Source of the DNA: an uncultured Subdoligranulum sp. | GTDB lineage: Bacteria; Bacillota; Clostridia; Oscillospirales; Ruminococcaceae | Direction of reading: 5' to 3' | DNA length: 64,000 nt | NCBI GenBank assembly: GCA_900545545.1 | Contig: UQZO01000010.1 | Coordinates: 11,526 to 75,525, forward strand | Part shown: in pieces, positions 33,223 through 42,283 of the stretch | Position numbering within the stretch: position 1 is the first letter of the stretch | Layout: the number at the start of each line of letters is the position of its first letter | Program-made: the position numbers and the translations under genes | Notes under the pieces: model-generated | What the model saw: the letters and a program-made list of their open reading frames with translations, nothing else | The model's database searches: none | Told to the model about the DNA's origin: nothing

Positions 33223-34215
33223 TTAGTTTTCAAGCCGGACCCGCGGGTCGACGATGGTGTAGGCGATGTCCATGATGACGTTGCCGGTCAGCGACAGCAC
33301 CACGTAGAACATCTGCATGGTAAGCACGATGGAGAAGTCACGCTGCAGCAGGCCGTTGATCAGCATCTGGCCAAGGCCGGGCCACAGGAAGACGTTCTCG
33401 ATAACCACGGAACCGCCGAACAGGGTAACGACCCAGGCGGTGGCAATGGTGACGATGGGAATCAACGCATTGCGGAAGGCATGCATGTAGATGACCGTCT
33501 TTTCCTTCAGGCCCTTGGCCCGGGCGGTTTTGATGTAGTCCATGCGCAGCACGTCGATCATCTCGGCGCGGACGTAACGGGTGATGGAGCCGATACCCGA
33601 AATGGACATGACGATGACCGGCAAAGCCATATGCCACAGGGTATCCATCGCCATCTGGAATGCGTTACCCTCAAAGCCTGGTGTTCGCACGCCGCTGATC
33701 GGGAAGATCGGGATCTTGACGGAAAAAGCGAAGATGAACAAAAGGGCGATGATGAAGCTGGGCAAGCTGTAACCCACAATGGTGATTACCTGCACGAACT
33801 TGTCAAAGACCGAGTTCTTGCGCACGGCGGTGGCGATACCCAGAGGAATGGCAACAACAAAGGTTACGATCATGGACAGGGCGTTGAGCATCAGGGTGTT
33901 GAGCATCGGGGTGCCGATGACATCCACGACCTGGCGCTTGTACTGGGTGGAGTAGCCAAAATCGCCGGTGAGCATGTTGCCGATCCAGATCAGATACTGG
34001 ATCACCAACGGTTTGTCCAGGCCCAGTTCCTGGCGGGTACGGTCATACAAAGCCTGGTAGGCTTCGGGCTTCATGCTGTTGCGGGATTCACCCAACATCA
34101 TGGTAACCGGGTCGCCGGGCATGGATTTGTAGATGAAGAACATCAAGATTGAGATGATAAAGAATACGAAAACGATATAGACAAGTCGTTTGACCAGGTA
34201 GCGGCCTTTGCCCAT
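33223..34215 (-). CDS. oppB: Oligopeptide ABC transporter permease
   Basis: A 330-residue OppB/DppB permease with about six membrane helices. It has the N-terminal FFIISILMFFIYKSMPGDPV, the ELGLDKPLVIQYLIWIGNML motif and the EAA loop RYVRAEMIDVLRMDYIKTARAKG. The start at 34215 (MGKGRYLVKR) has GGGGGG 7 bases upstream, whereas the ATG 15 bases earlier overlaps that site. It follows oppA after a terminator-like hairpin and is 14 bases before oppC. Confidence 0.93.
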   Translation of the reverse strand: MGKGRYLVKRLVYIVFVFFIISILMFFIYKSMPGDPVTMMLGESRNSMKPEAYQALYDRTRQELGLDKPLVIQYLIWIGNMLTGDFGYSTQYKRQVVDVIGTPMLNTLMLNALSMIVTFVVAIPLGIATAVRKNSVFDKFVQVITIVGYSLPSFIIALLFIFAFSVKIPIFPISGVRTPGFEGNAFQMAMDTLWHMALPVIVMSISGIGSITRYVRAEMIDVLRMDYIKTARAKGLKEKTVIYMHAFRNALIPIVTIATAWVVTLFGGSVVIENVFLWPGLGQMLINGLLQRDFSIVLTMQMFYVVLSLTGNVIMDIAYTIVDPRVRLEN

Positions 34216-34235
34216 TCGGTTTCCCCCCATTTCCT

Positions 34236-34276
34236 AAAAAAGCCGGCGGCCCCCCGGCAAAAGGGGAGCCGCCGGT
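34236..34276 (-). terminator. Hairpin terminator between oppA and oppB
   Basis: Minus strand: stem of about 9 bp between 34268-34276 and 34242-34250, with a 17-base loop, followed by TTTTTT (A run 34236-34241). Partial termination would raise OppA over the membrane components. Confidence 0.8.
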
Positions 34277-34316
34277 TACTGCTGTGTTGTTTGGTTTGGT
34301 GTTGCGGGTTTACGGA

Positions 34317-36218
34317 TTATTCGGCAACCCAGGCATCCAGAACGGCACGCTGCCAGCCCCAGATGGAAGAGTTGTACCAGCCCTGCAGCTTGGTGGAGTA
34401 GAAGTCGTAGTACTCATCAGAGTACAGGGGGATATCCGGCAGTTTTTCGTTCCAGATCTGGATGTAGTTGCGCCATGCTTCCATCCAGGCCTCGGTGTCG
34501 GCGTAGGGGATGCTCTTCATGGCACCGGCGGCGTCAGACAGCTCGCTGTCGGCGATCCAGTTGGCGTTGTAGCCGGCGGTCATCCACTGCGGATCCTCAG
34601 AGTAGTTGTACCACGGAGAGTTGGCGGTGGCAAAACCGGTGGCCAGGTTGTACATGTTGTAGATGGTGTCGCCCTCGTGGCTGATGGCAGCGGTCAGAGT
34701 GGCGAAGTCCATGGTGGTGGGCTGCAGTTCCATACCAACCTCAGCCATGTTGGTGGGCAGCATGGTGGACAGCAGGTCGGAAACGGGGTTGCCGGAGGTG
34801 TTGGCCCAGGTGATGACCAGGGGCTTCAGTTCGCCGTTGACATCCTTGTAACGGGTGCCGGTGCCGGAGTACGGAGTACCGTCGGCGTTCAGCGTCCAGC
34901 CATCCTCTTCCAGCAGCTGCTTGGCGGTGTCGAGGTTCATCTCGTAGTGGTTCAGGTTCTGAGCCAGCCAGTCGGAGTTCTCGGTGTACTCGGGCTGAGC
35001 CAGGCCGTAGGCGGCGTCAACCACAGCGGCGTAACCGCCGGAGTACTGACGGGCGAACTCGTTACGATCCAGGCAGTAAGCGATGGCCTGGCGCACGTTC
35101 TGGCTGTCGGTGGGGAACTGGCTGCAGTCGAACTGGACCTTGCCGTAACCGTTGCGGTAGTAGGTGGTGTCGGCAGCAACGCCCTCTTCCACCAGATCCA
35201 GACCGGCGTTGATGGTGTCGGCGCCGGAGCACTCGTACAGCAGGTCAACAGTGCCGGCTTCCAGCTCGTTCATCATGGTGTCGCTGGAGACGGTGCGCAC
35301 GACCAGGGTCTCGATGACCGGCTTCACACCGCGGTAGTCGCCGTTGTACTTGGGGTTGACCTTCAGGGTCGCCTGCTGGCCGGCTTCATCGAAGCCTGCG
35401 AACAGGTAGGGACCGCAGGTGACCTGCGGGTTGTAACGGTAACCGGTGTCGATGTTGTTGATGGTCTCCTGGAGCAGCTCGGTGGTGAAGTCACCGGTGA
35501 TGCTGGCGCCATTGTCGCCGCCGACCACATCGCAGCCCGGGGCGATGACAGCCATGGGGCGGGGACGGACAGCAGCGTAGGAGATATCCCAGTGGTAGGG
35601 CAGCTCCTCAGCCTTGATGGTGATGGAGAAGGTCATATCGTCGATGAGGTTGACGCCCGCGAAGGTATCGGCGGTGCCGTCATGCCACTCGTCGTAGCCG
35701 ACGATGGTGGTGTAGGTGTTTCCGGGGTAGCCGTCCACACCGGTCATCTCATCGCTGCACTCGCACAGCAGAGCAAAGACGTAGTCCTTGGCGGTGATGG
35801 GAGAGCCGTCGCTCCAGACCAGGCCGTCCTTGATCTTCAGGGTGTAGGTCTTGGTGCCGTCCTCGTTGTCGGTCTCCTCGTGGGAAGCCAGGATGGTATC
35901 GTCGTAAGCGAACTCACCTTCCATGGTGTAGGTGACGGTGTCGCCGCCATGGATCAGGTCATACATCATGTAGTTCGTGGCGTTGTTGTTGAACGACGTG
36001 TCGTAGAACTCGTTGACGACCTGGGTGATGGTGCCGATGACCAGTTTGCCGGTAGGCTCGGTCGGACGTTCGCTGGTGGGCTCGGCGCTGGTTTCCGCCG
36101 TGCTGGTGTCCGTGCTTTCAGACGGGTTGTTGGTGACAGCGCTCTGACCGCCGCAAGCAGCCAGAGAGACAGTCATTGCACCCGCGACCAGCAAGGACAA
36201 AAGTCTCTTGTTTTTCAT
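34317..36218 (-). CDS. oppA: Oligopeptide ABC transporter substrate-binding lipoprotein
   Basis: A 633-residue family 5 solute-binding protein. The signal peptide and lipobox are in LLVAGAMTVSLAACGG (Cys about 22), followed by a Ser/Thr/Glu-rich linker (about 25-57). SBP_bac_5 features are LKIKDGLVWSDGSPITAKDY, VTCGPYLFAGFDEAGQQ, VRQAIAYCLDRNEFA and LPLYSD-like LPDIPLYSDEYYDFYS near the end. It captures oligopeptides for OppBCDF. The operon promoter lies about 104 bases upstream, and AGGAAAGGAA precedes the start. Confidence 0.94.
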   Translation of the reverse strand: MKNKRLLSLLVAGAMTVSLAACGGQSAVTNNPSESTDTSTAETSAEPTSERPTEPTGKLVIGTITQVVNEFYDTSFNNNATNYMMYDLIHGGDTVTYTMEGEFAYDDTILASHEETDNEDGTKTYTLKIKDGLVWSDGSPITAKDYVFALLCECSDEMTGVDGYPGNTYTTIVGYDEWHDGTADTFAGVNLIDDMTFSITIKAEELPYHWDISYAAVRPRPMAVIAPGCDVVGGDNGASITGDFTTELLQETINNIDTGYRYNPQVTCGPYLFAGFDEAGQQATLKVNPKYNGDYRGVKPVIETLVVRTVSSDTMMNELEAGTVDLLYECSGADTINAGLDLVEEGVAADTTYYRNGYGKVQFDCSQFPTDSQNVRQAIAYCLDRNEFARQYSGGYAAVVDAAYGLAQPEYTENSDWLAQNLNHYEMNLDTAKQLLEEDGWTLNADGTPYSGTGTRYKDVNGELKPLVITWANTSGNPVSDLLSTMLPTNMAEVGMELQPTTMDFATLTAAISHEGDTIYNMYNLATGFATANSPWYNYSEDPQWMTAGYNANWIADSELSDAAGAMKSIPYADTEAWMEAWRNYIQIWNEKLPDIPLYSDEYYDFYSTKLQGWYNSSIWGWQRAVLDAWVAE

Positions 36219-36321
36219 GTGTACATTCCTTTCCTGTCCCGATACAGTAAATTTTAACTGTGCCGAAGCGGGCCGATCCGGCAGACTTCACCTGCCTGCC
36301 CGCTACGACAGAAGCGCTTAT

Positions 36322-36350
36322 ATTTTAGCAAATACGCAGACAAAAAGCAA
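36322..36350 (-). promoter_or_regulatory. opp operon promoter
   Basis: Minus strand: TTGCTT (36345-36350), 17-base spacer, TAAAAT (36322-36327). The surrounding 36219-36462 gap is AT-rich; I see no gene or other signal in the rest of it. Confidence 0.65.
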
Positions 36351-36462
36351 CAAAAAGTATTGGGAAAGTGTTGAAAAAGTGAAGTTTTCACAAAAAATCG
36401 CGCAAAATCCGGCGTATTTGCAGGGGTTTCCGCTGTTTTTGCAAGGCAAACGCCTGTTTTTT

Positions 36463-38265
36463 TCAGCGGGTCAGCAGGGCTTCCATTTCGCCCAGCAGGC
36501 TGTCGAAATAGCCCAGGGCGTCGGCGACAGGCGCCGGGGTGGACAGGTCCACGCCCGCGCCTTTGAGCAGGGTGACGGGGTCCGCCGAGCAGCCGCCGCT
36601 GAGGAAATGCAGGTAATCCTTTACCGCAGGTTCGCCCTCCCGCAGGATGCGCTGGGACAGCGCCACCGCGCTGGCAAAGCCGGTGGCATACTGATAAACG
36701 TAGAAATTGTAGTAGAAATGCGGGATGCGCGCCCATTCCAGCGCGATCTCGGGGTCAGCCACGATCTCATCGCCGTAGTACAGCCGGTTGAGTTCGGCGT
36801 ACTTTTCGCAGAGGGAATCGGCGGTAAGGGCCTTGCCCTGGCGGGTCTGCTCGCTGCACCACAGCTCGAACTCGGCAAACATGGTCTGCCGGTAGAGGGT
36901 GGCGCGGAACCGCTCCAGGAAGTGGTTGATGAGGTAGGCGCGCCGCTTGGGTTCCTGGGTCTTGCCCAGCAGGTGCTGGATCAGCAGCGCCTCGTTGCAG
37001 GTGGAAGCCACCTCGGCCACAAAGATCTTGTAGTCGGAGTAGGTCACACTCTGCTCCCGGTTGGACAGATAGGAATGCAGGGCATGGCCCATCTCATGGA
37101 CCAGGGTGAACACATCGTTCAGGGTGTCGGTGTAGTTCAGCAGCACAAAGGGGTGCACGCCGTACACACCGGCAGAGTAAGCGCCCGAGCGCTTACCGGT
37201 ATTTTCGTACACATCGATCCAGCGGTTGGCAAAGCCTTCCTCCAGGATGGAGCGGTACTCCGCCCCCAGGGGCGCCAGGGCTTCCAGGGCCATCTCTTTG
37301 CCTTCGGCAAAGGGAATGGTCATCTGCTCATCGGCCACCACCGGGGCGTACATATCATAGTAGTGCAGTTCGTCCACACCCAGCAGCTGCTTGCGCAGTT
37401 TGACATAGCGGTGCATGGCGGGCAGGTGCTGGTGCACGGTTTCGATGAGGTTGTGGTAGATCTCCACCGGGACCTCGGTCTCGGCCAGGGCGGCATGCAG
37501 CGCCGAAGGATACTTCCGGGCTTCGGCAAAGAACTGCAGCTGCTTCATCTGGGCGCCCAGCACGGCGGCACAGGTGTTTTTCAGTTTGCCATACCCTGCA
37601 TACAGGGAGTGGAAGGTGGATTCCCGCAGGGTGCGGTCGTTGGATTCCATCAGGGAGCCGTAACTGCCGTGGGTCAGCGGATGGGCGTTGCCCTGGCTGT
37701 CCACCGCATCTGCAAAGGTCAGGTCGGCATTGTTCATCAGGGCAAAGATGTTGCCCGGGGCCTGGCCCATGCTGCCGGCAGCCGCCAGCAGTTTTTCCTC
37801 CGCAGCGGAGAGGGTGTGGTCCTTTTTGCTGCGGATGCGGTCCATCGCCAGCCGGTAATGCTCCAGCCGGGGTTCCTCTTTATAAAAGGAAGCAAGACGC
37901 TCCTCGGGGATAGCCAGCAGCTCCGGGGTTTCAAAGGCCAGTGCCTGCCCCCAGGCCACAATGAAGTTATCCGCCCGGGTGCTCATCTCCTGGTACACCG
38001 GCTGGCGGGTATCCTCGTCGGTCTTGCGGTAGGCGTAGGAAATCAGCCGGTCCCCCTGTTCCGCCATCTGGTCCTGCAGCTGCAGGAAGGCCAGCAGGGT
38101 GGCGGCGCTTTCGTTCAGGTGACCCGCATACCCGGCCAGCTGCTGCAGAACGCCCTGCAGGCGTTCATAGTCCGCCTGCCAGGCATTGTCGTCGGGGTAC
38201 AGGTCGGTGATCTGCCAGGTATATGCCGGGTCCATCTGGCTGCGCTCCCGAAGGGTCTGTGCCAT
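36463..38265 (-). CDS. pepF: Oligoendopeptidase F
   Basis: A 600-residue M3B zinc metallopeptidase that cleaves short peptides in the cytoplasm. The zinc motif is in LVHEMGHALHSYLSN (HExxH at about residue 385), with the downstream Glu in FVAEVASTCNEAL. The N-terminal WQITDLYPDDNAW and the later GVYGVHPFVLLNYTDTLNDV are standard for PepF. AAAGGAGTGG precedes the ATG. Its position next to the oligopeptide importer fits digestion of imported peptides, although it has its own promoter. Confidence 0.95.
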   Translation of the reverse strand: MAQTLRERSQMDPAYTWQITDLYPDDNAWQADYERLQGVLQQLAGYAGHLNESAATLLAFLQLQDQMAEQGDRLISYAYRKTDEDTRQPVYQEMSTRADNFIVAWGQALAFETPELLAIPEERLASFYKEEPRLEHYRLAMDRIRSKKDHTLSAAEEKLLAAAGSMGQAPGNIFALMNNADLTFADAVDSQGNAHPLTHGSYGSLMESNDRTLRESTFHSLYAGYGKLKNTCAAVLGAQMKQLQFFAEARKYPSALHAALAETEVPVEIYHNLIETVHQHLPAMHRYVKLRKQLLGVDELHYYDMYAPVVADEQMTIPFAEGKEMALEALAPLGAEYRSILEEGFANRWIDVYENTGKRSGAYSAGVYGVHPFVLLNYTDTLNDVFTLVHEMGHALHSYLSNREQSVTYSDYKIFVAEVASTCNEALLIQHLLGKTQEPKRRAYLINHFLERFRATLYRQTMFAEFELWCSEQTRQGKALTADSLCEKYAELNRLYYGDEIVADPEIALEWARIPHFYYNFYVYQYATGFASAVALSQRILREGEPAVKDYLHFLSGGCSADPVTLLKGAGVDLSTPAPVADALGYFDSLLGEMEALLTR

Positions 38266-38354
38266 AGGTATCCACTCCTTTATTGTATCGCTACAGCCGG
38301 GGCTGCAGTCCGTTTTTGGTCGTCTGTGTGTGCATGGCGCACAACAACGCTCTC

Positions 38355-38383
38355 AGTATAGCACAGTTTGCCGTCAATGTCAT
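38355..38383 (-). promoter_or_regulatory. pepF promoter
   Basis: Minus strand: ATGACA (38378-38383), 17-base spacer, TATACT (38355-38360). Confidence 0.6.
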
Positions 38384-38413
38384 CGGTTTTCGGGAAAAAA
38401 CGGGTAAAAAACA

Positions 38414-38448
38414 TAAAAAAAACGGGCACGGCGAAAAGCCGTGTCCGT
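38414..38448 (-). terminator. Terminator after the ABC exporter pair
   Basis: Minus strand: stem between 38438-38448 and 38422-38432 (GCCGTGCCCGT side, one G-T pair), loop of five bases, then a run of eight T (A run 38414-38422). Confidence 0.88.
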
Positions 38449-38482
38449 TATGGGCGGGCAGAGGAGGATTTTCTGTCCGCTG

Positions 38483-38500
38483 CGTGCGGGACTGTTCCCC
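38483..38500 (-). repeat. Partial copy of the structured intergenic element
   Basis: On the minus strand, 18 bases (GGGGAACAGTCCCGCACG) match module A of copies 1 and 2 exactly, preceded by AAAGA in place of AAAAG. It begins a few bases after the stop codon of the ABC exporter gene, the same position relative to a gene as the full copies. Modules B and C are absent; a terminator of unrelated sequence follows. Confidence 0.65.
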
Positions 38501-38512
38501 TCTTTGCGCGTC

Positions 38513-40387
38513 TTACGCGTCGGTGTAATACTGCGCCTGGGCCTGCCACAGCTGGTGGTAGAGGCCGTTTTCATCGGCTACCAGGGCGTCGTGGCTGCCG
38601 GTCTGGACGATGGCGCCGCCGTCAAACACCGCGATGGCATCGCAGAACTTGCAGCTGGAAAGCCGGTGGCTGATATAAATCGCGGTCTTGTCCCCGGCGA
38701 TGGCGTCAAAACTGGCGTAGACTTCCGCCTCGGCGATGGGGTCCAGGGCGGCGGTGGGTTCATCCAGCACGAGGAAGGGCGCGTCCTTGTAGAGCGCCCG
38801 GGCGATGGCGATCTTCTGGGCTTCGCCGCCGGAAATCTCCACGCCCTCCTTGTCCAGGTCCTTGTAGAGGTAGGTGTCGAGACCCTTGGGCATGGCGTCC
38901 AGCCGCTCGCCGAAGCCCGCGTCCCGCAGGCAGTGCTCGGCCCGGGCGCGGTCATAGTCGGCGGCACCGGCCACATTCTCGCCCAGGGGCAGGGCCAGCA
39001 GCTTGAAGTCCTGGAACACCACCGAGAAGAGGGCAAGATATTCCTCGTAGCGGTATTTGCGGATGTCGATGCCGTTCAAAAGAATCTCGCCCTCGGTGGG
39101 GTCGTACAGGCGGCAGAGCAGCTTGATGAAGGTGGTTTTGCCGCTGCCGTTGGGGCCCACCACGGCCAGGCGGCTGCCGATGCGGAACTTGACGCTCACA
39201 TGGCGCAGGGCCCAGCGGTCGGTGCCGGGGTAGCGGAAAGAAACATCCCGGAATTCCACCTGGTAGTTGCGGTCGGCGCGCTTTTCGGTGGTCAGGCTGC
39301 CCTGGTACATGGGGTTGGGCAGGTCAAGATATTCATACACCCGTTCGAGAAAGATGCCGTTGGCACGGATATCCCCCATGGTTTGCAATAGCTGGGAGAT
39401 GCCGCCGAACAGCTGGGTGGCAGCGCCCACATACTGGGTGACGGCGCCCACATCAAAGGCCCCGGCCCAGGATTTAAGGCAGACAAAGAGATACACCACG
39501 CCGGTAAGCACCGCCGAGAGGGCCTGGGCCAGCGCCCGCAGCAGGCCCACATCCCCCATGGCCCGCCGGGCCAGGGCGCCGCCCCGGCTGAAAGCATTGT
39601 TCTGCATATAGTGGTGGCAGACGTTTTCCTGCTGATTGTACATCCGCAGGTCGGCGGCCCGCTTGCGTTCCAGTGCCATGACGCCGTAGAAGTTGAAATA
39701 CCGGTTGGCCAGCCGCATGTTCGCCGCCTGACGGCTCATGCGCAGGCCGGACTCATTGACACAGGCGGTGGAGGCCAGCACTGCCCCCACCATGGCGGTC
39801 AGCACCCCCACCAGGGCCAGAGGGCCGTTGAGCACCGCCAGCGGGCTGCCCGCCGGCACATCGGTGAGAAAGAGAGTGAGCGTAAAGCCGATGCCGCCCA
39901 GGATCTGGGCTGCCGCCTTGCAGAAATCCGGAAAGAATCCCAGCGTCTGGGCCAGCCCGAAACCGGCCCAGGTATCGTTCTGTACGATCTGGCTGTAGAG
40001 GTCGTAGACTTCCTGCCGGTCCATCTGGGCATAGTCCATCCCCAGCATTTTGTCGGAAAGGTGTTGTTTCATGCGGGGGTAAAGCCGGGTTTGTTCATAG
40101 GCCGCCCACCGCTTGAGCAGCCCGTTGAGCAACGCCAGCGCCGCCGTGGCGCTTACCGTGAGCACCGCCCAGAAGGCCAGCTGCCGGGCATCGCGCCCGC
40201 CGGCCAGTTCGGCAATGATGCGGGCGGAGAGCCAGATGGTCACATAAGGGGCCAGGGCCAGCCCCGCCGCGCTGAGCAGGGTGGACACAAAATAAGCGGG
40301 GCTTTTTTCTGCCCAAAGTTTCCACGCCCGCAGGTTGAGCACCCAGGCCCGGCGGTAGGTACAGCTGTTTTCAGAAGACTTCGCCAT
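38513..40387 (-). CDS. ABC exporter half-transporter (permease-ATPase) B
   Basis: 624 residues: an N-terminal membrane domain with about six helices (1-330) and a C-terminal ATPase. Walker A is GPNGSGKTTFIKLLCRLYDP, the signature is ISGGEAQKIAIARAL, Walker B is FLVLDEPTAALDPIAEAEVY and the H-loop is YISHRLSSCKF. The start MAKSSENS at 40387 has GGAGGGG upstream and overlaps the preceding ABC gene by 17 bases, so the two probably form a heterodimer. Substrate is unknown; related pairs export peptides, lipids or drugs. Confidence 0.88.
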   Translation of the reverse strand: MAKSSENSCTYRRAWVLNLRAWKLWAEKSPAYFVSTLLSAAGLALAPYVTIWLSARIIAELAGGRDARQLAFWAVLTVSATAALALLNGLLKRWAAYEQTRLYPRMKQHLSDKMLGMDYAQMDRQEVYDLYSQIVQNDTWAGFGLAQTLGFFPDFCKAAAQILGGIGFTLTLFLTDVPAGSPLAVLNGPLALVGVLTAMVGAVLASTACVNESGLRMSRQAANMRLANRYFNFYGVMALERKRAADLRMYNQQENVCHHYMQNNAFSRGGALARRAMGDVGLLRALAQALSAVLTGVVYLFVCLKSWAGAFDVGAVTQYVGAATQLFGGISQLLQTMGDIRANGIFLERVYEYLDLPNPMYQGSLTTEKRADRNYQVEFRDVSFRYPGTDRWALRHVSVKFRIGSRLAVVGPNGSGKTTFIKLLCRLYDPTEGEILLNGIDIRKYRYEEYLALFSVVFQDFKLLALPLGENVAGAADYDRARAEHCLRDAGFGERLDAMPKGLDTYLYKDLDKEGVEISGGEAQKIAIARALYKDAPFLVLDEPTAALDPIAEAEVYASFDAIAGDKTAIYISHRLSSCKFCDAIAVFDGGAIVQTGSHDALVADENGLYHQLWQAQAQYYTDA

Positions 40388-42194
40388 AGTGCTCCCCTCC
40401 TTCCCGGTAGTATTTGCTCTGCACTTCAAACAGGTTGGCGTAGCCGCCGCCCGCCGCCAGCAGGCTTTCGTGGGTACCCTCTTCGGCAATGCGGCCCTCG
40501 GCCACAAAGACGATGCGGTCACAGAACCGGGTGGAGGCCAGCCGGTGGCTGATGAAGAGCGCCGTGCGGCCCGCCGTCATCCGGTTGTATTTCTGGTAGA
40601 TATCGTCCTCGGCCAGGGGGTCGAGGGCCGCCGTGGGTTCGTCCAGCGCCAGAATAGGACCGTTTTTATACAGGGCCCGGGCCAGCATCAGCCGCTGGGT
40701 CTGCCCGCCGGAAAGTTCCACCCCGTCCTCGAACACCTGACGGCCCAGCTTGGTATCCAGCCCCTGGGGCAGCGCCTGCACCGTTTCGGTCAGGCCCGCT
40801 TTGGCAAGACAATCCCACACCCGCTGGGTGTCGATGCCGTCCACCCGCTGGGCCACGTTTTCCGCCACGCTGGCTTCCAGCAGGGAAAAGTCCTGGAACA
40901 CCGCCGAGAAAAGGGCATAGTAATCCCGCCGGTTGAACTCCCGGATGTCCTGGCCGTTGAGGAGCACCCGCCCCTCGGTGGGGTCCAGGAAGCCGCAGGC
41001 CAGACGCACCAGGGTGGTTTTACCCGCGCCGTTGAGGCCCACAATGGCCAGCTTTTCCCCGGCGTGGATGGTCAGGTCGATATCGTGGAGGGTGTCTTTG
41101 TCCGCTTCGGGGTAGCGGTAACTCACATGGTCAAAGCGGATCTCGCAGGGCAGGTTGGGGTCCCGGGGCAGCGGCTTGCCGCCCGTGAGCCGGAAGGGTT
41201 CCGGCCAGTCCAGCGTTTCCCGGATGCGGGAAATTTCCACCGACTGACGGTGGAGGGTAGCCCCCTTGTCCAGGATGCCGCGCACCCACTGGGTGAAACC
41301 GCTGACCGCCGTGAAGTAGAGCAAAAACTGGGAGGCGGGCAATCCTTCGGTGAGGGCCAGCCGGATGAGATACGCATAGGCGATGCCGTCCCGGGCAAAG
41401 GTGAGCACCAGGTCGGCGCCGTCGATCCAGAGGTAATGCAGTTCCCGCCGGCGCAGATAGTCGCTGAAGAGCCGGATGACCCGTTCCCACACCTCGTTCA
41501 GCCAGGGCTGCAGGCCAAACAGGCGGATGTCCTTGGCGTTGGCCCGGTCGGTACAGCTGCGGCGCAGATAGCCCATCCGGTTGCTGTACTCCTCCTCTTC
41601 CTCCCGGTGCTGATAAATCCAGCGGTTGGTGCGCAGGCTGACCAGATACCCCGCCACCGTGGTGACGAGCACCACCGCCAGCAGAAAGGGATGCAGCCCC
41701 GACAGCAGCACCAGATAGGCCCCAAAGCCCAGCAGGTTGGTGAGCAGATCGGTGAGGGTCTGCCAGACGGCCTCGGTGGCGTCCTGGTTGGACGAACAGG
41801 CGCCGGCGGATTTTTCAATGGCTTTCACAAAGCCGGTATCCAGCGCATTGGAGAAGGAGGTCCCGGCCATTTTGTCGGAAATGTGGCTGATGATCTGCAG
41901 CCGGACACTGATGCGCCCATAGATGGCGTTTTCGTCCAGGTACGCTTTGACACCGTAGAGTACAAACAGCACCGCGGTGAAGGCGAGAATCACCCCCACC
42001 AGGCTTTGCAGCGGGGCGTGGGATTCCACCCGGGCCAGCACCGCCGGGGCCAGCAGCAGCTGGGCGATGGTGCCCCCCGCCGTGGCCGCCGCAATGCCCG
42101 CGCACAAAAAGGGAACGGTTTTGTCCACCCGCCGGGCCATGCCCAGCATGAAGCCCACATTTTGCAGGGTGTTGTATTTGGGTTTTTCCTTCAT
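40371..42194 (-). CDS. ABC exporter half-transporter (permease-ATPase) A
   Basis: 607 residues with a six-helix membrane domain and a C-terminal ATPase: Walker A GLNGAGKTTLVRLACGFLDP, signature LSGGQTQRLMLARAL, Walker B ILALDEPTAALDPLAEDDIY, H-loop FISHRLASTRF. Both catalytic motifs look intact, as in its partner. The start at 42194 (MKEKPKYNTL) has AAGAGGTG upstream. It is separated from the LytTR-type regulatory genes by a terminator. Because quorum-sensing peptides are often exported by such transporters beside LytTR systems, peptide export is possible, but no peptide precursor gene is evident. Confidence 0.87.
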   Translation of the reverse strand: MKEKPKYNTLQNVGFMLGMARRVDKTVPFLCAGIAAATAGGTIAQLLLAPAVLARVESHAPLQSLVGVILAFTAVLFVLYGVKAYLDENAIYGRISVRLQIISHISDKMAGTSFSNALDTGFVKAIEKSAGACSSNQDATEAVWQTLTDLLTNLLGFGAYLVLLSGLHPFLLAVVLVTTVAGYLVSLRTNRWIYQHREEEEEYSNRMGYLRRSCTDRANAKDIRLFGLQPWLNEVWERVIRLFSDYLRRRELHYLWIDGADLVLTFARDGIAYAYLIRLALTEGLPASQFLLYFTAVSGFTQWVRGILDKGATLHRQSVEISRIRETLDWPEPFRLTGGKPLPRDPNLPCEIRFDHVSYRYPEADKDTLHDIDLTIHAGEKLAIVGLNGAGKTTLVRLACGFLDPTEGRVLLNGQDIREFNRRDYYALFSAVFQDFSLLEASVAENVAQRVDGIDTQRVWDCLAKAGLTETVQALPQGLDTKLGRQVFEDGVELSGGQTQRLMLARALYKNGPILALDEPTAALDPLAEDDIYQKYNRMTAGRTALFISHRLASTRFCDRIVFVAEGRIAEEGTHESLLAAGGGYANLFEVQSKYYREGGEHYGEVF

Positions 42195-42225
42195 GAATTT
42201 CACCTCTTGCCTATACCCTACCACC

Positions 42226-42255
42226 AAAAAAGTCCCCGGGCAAGATTCCGGGGAC
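42226..42255 (-). terminator. Terminator after the GHKL kinase gene
   Basis: Stem GTCCCCGG (42232-42239) and CCGGGGAC (42248-42255), followed on the minus strand by TTTTTT (A run 42226-42231). Confidence 0.9.
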
Positions 42256-42283
42256 GAATTGCAGTTTTGGGGGGACGAACCGT

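Noticed and set aside
30371..33226. A 951-codon plus-strand open frame
   Set aside because: Antisense shadow of oppD and oppC; low-complexity composition and no ribosome site.
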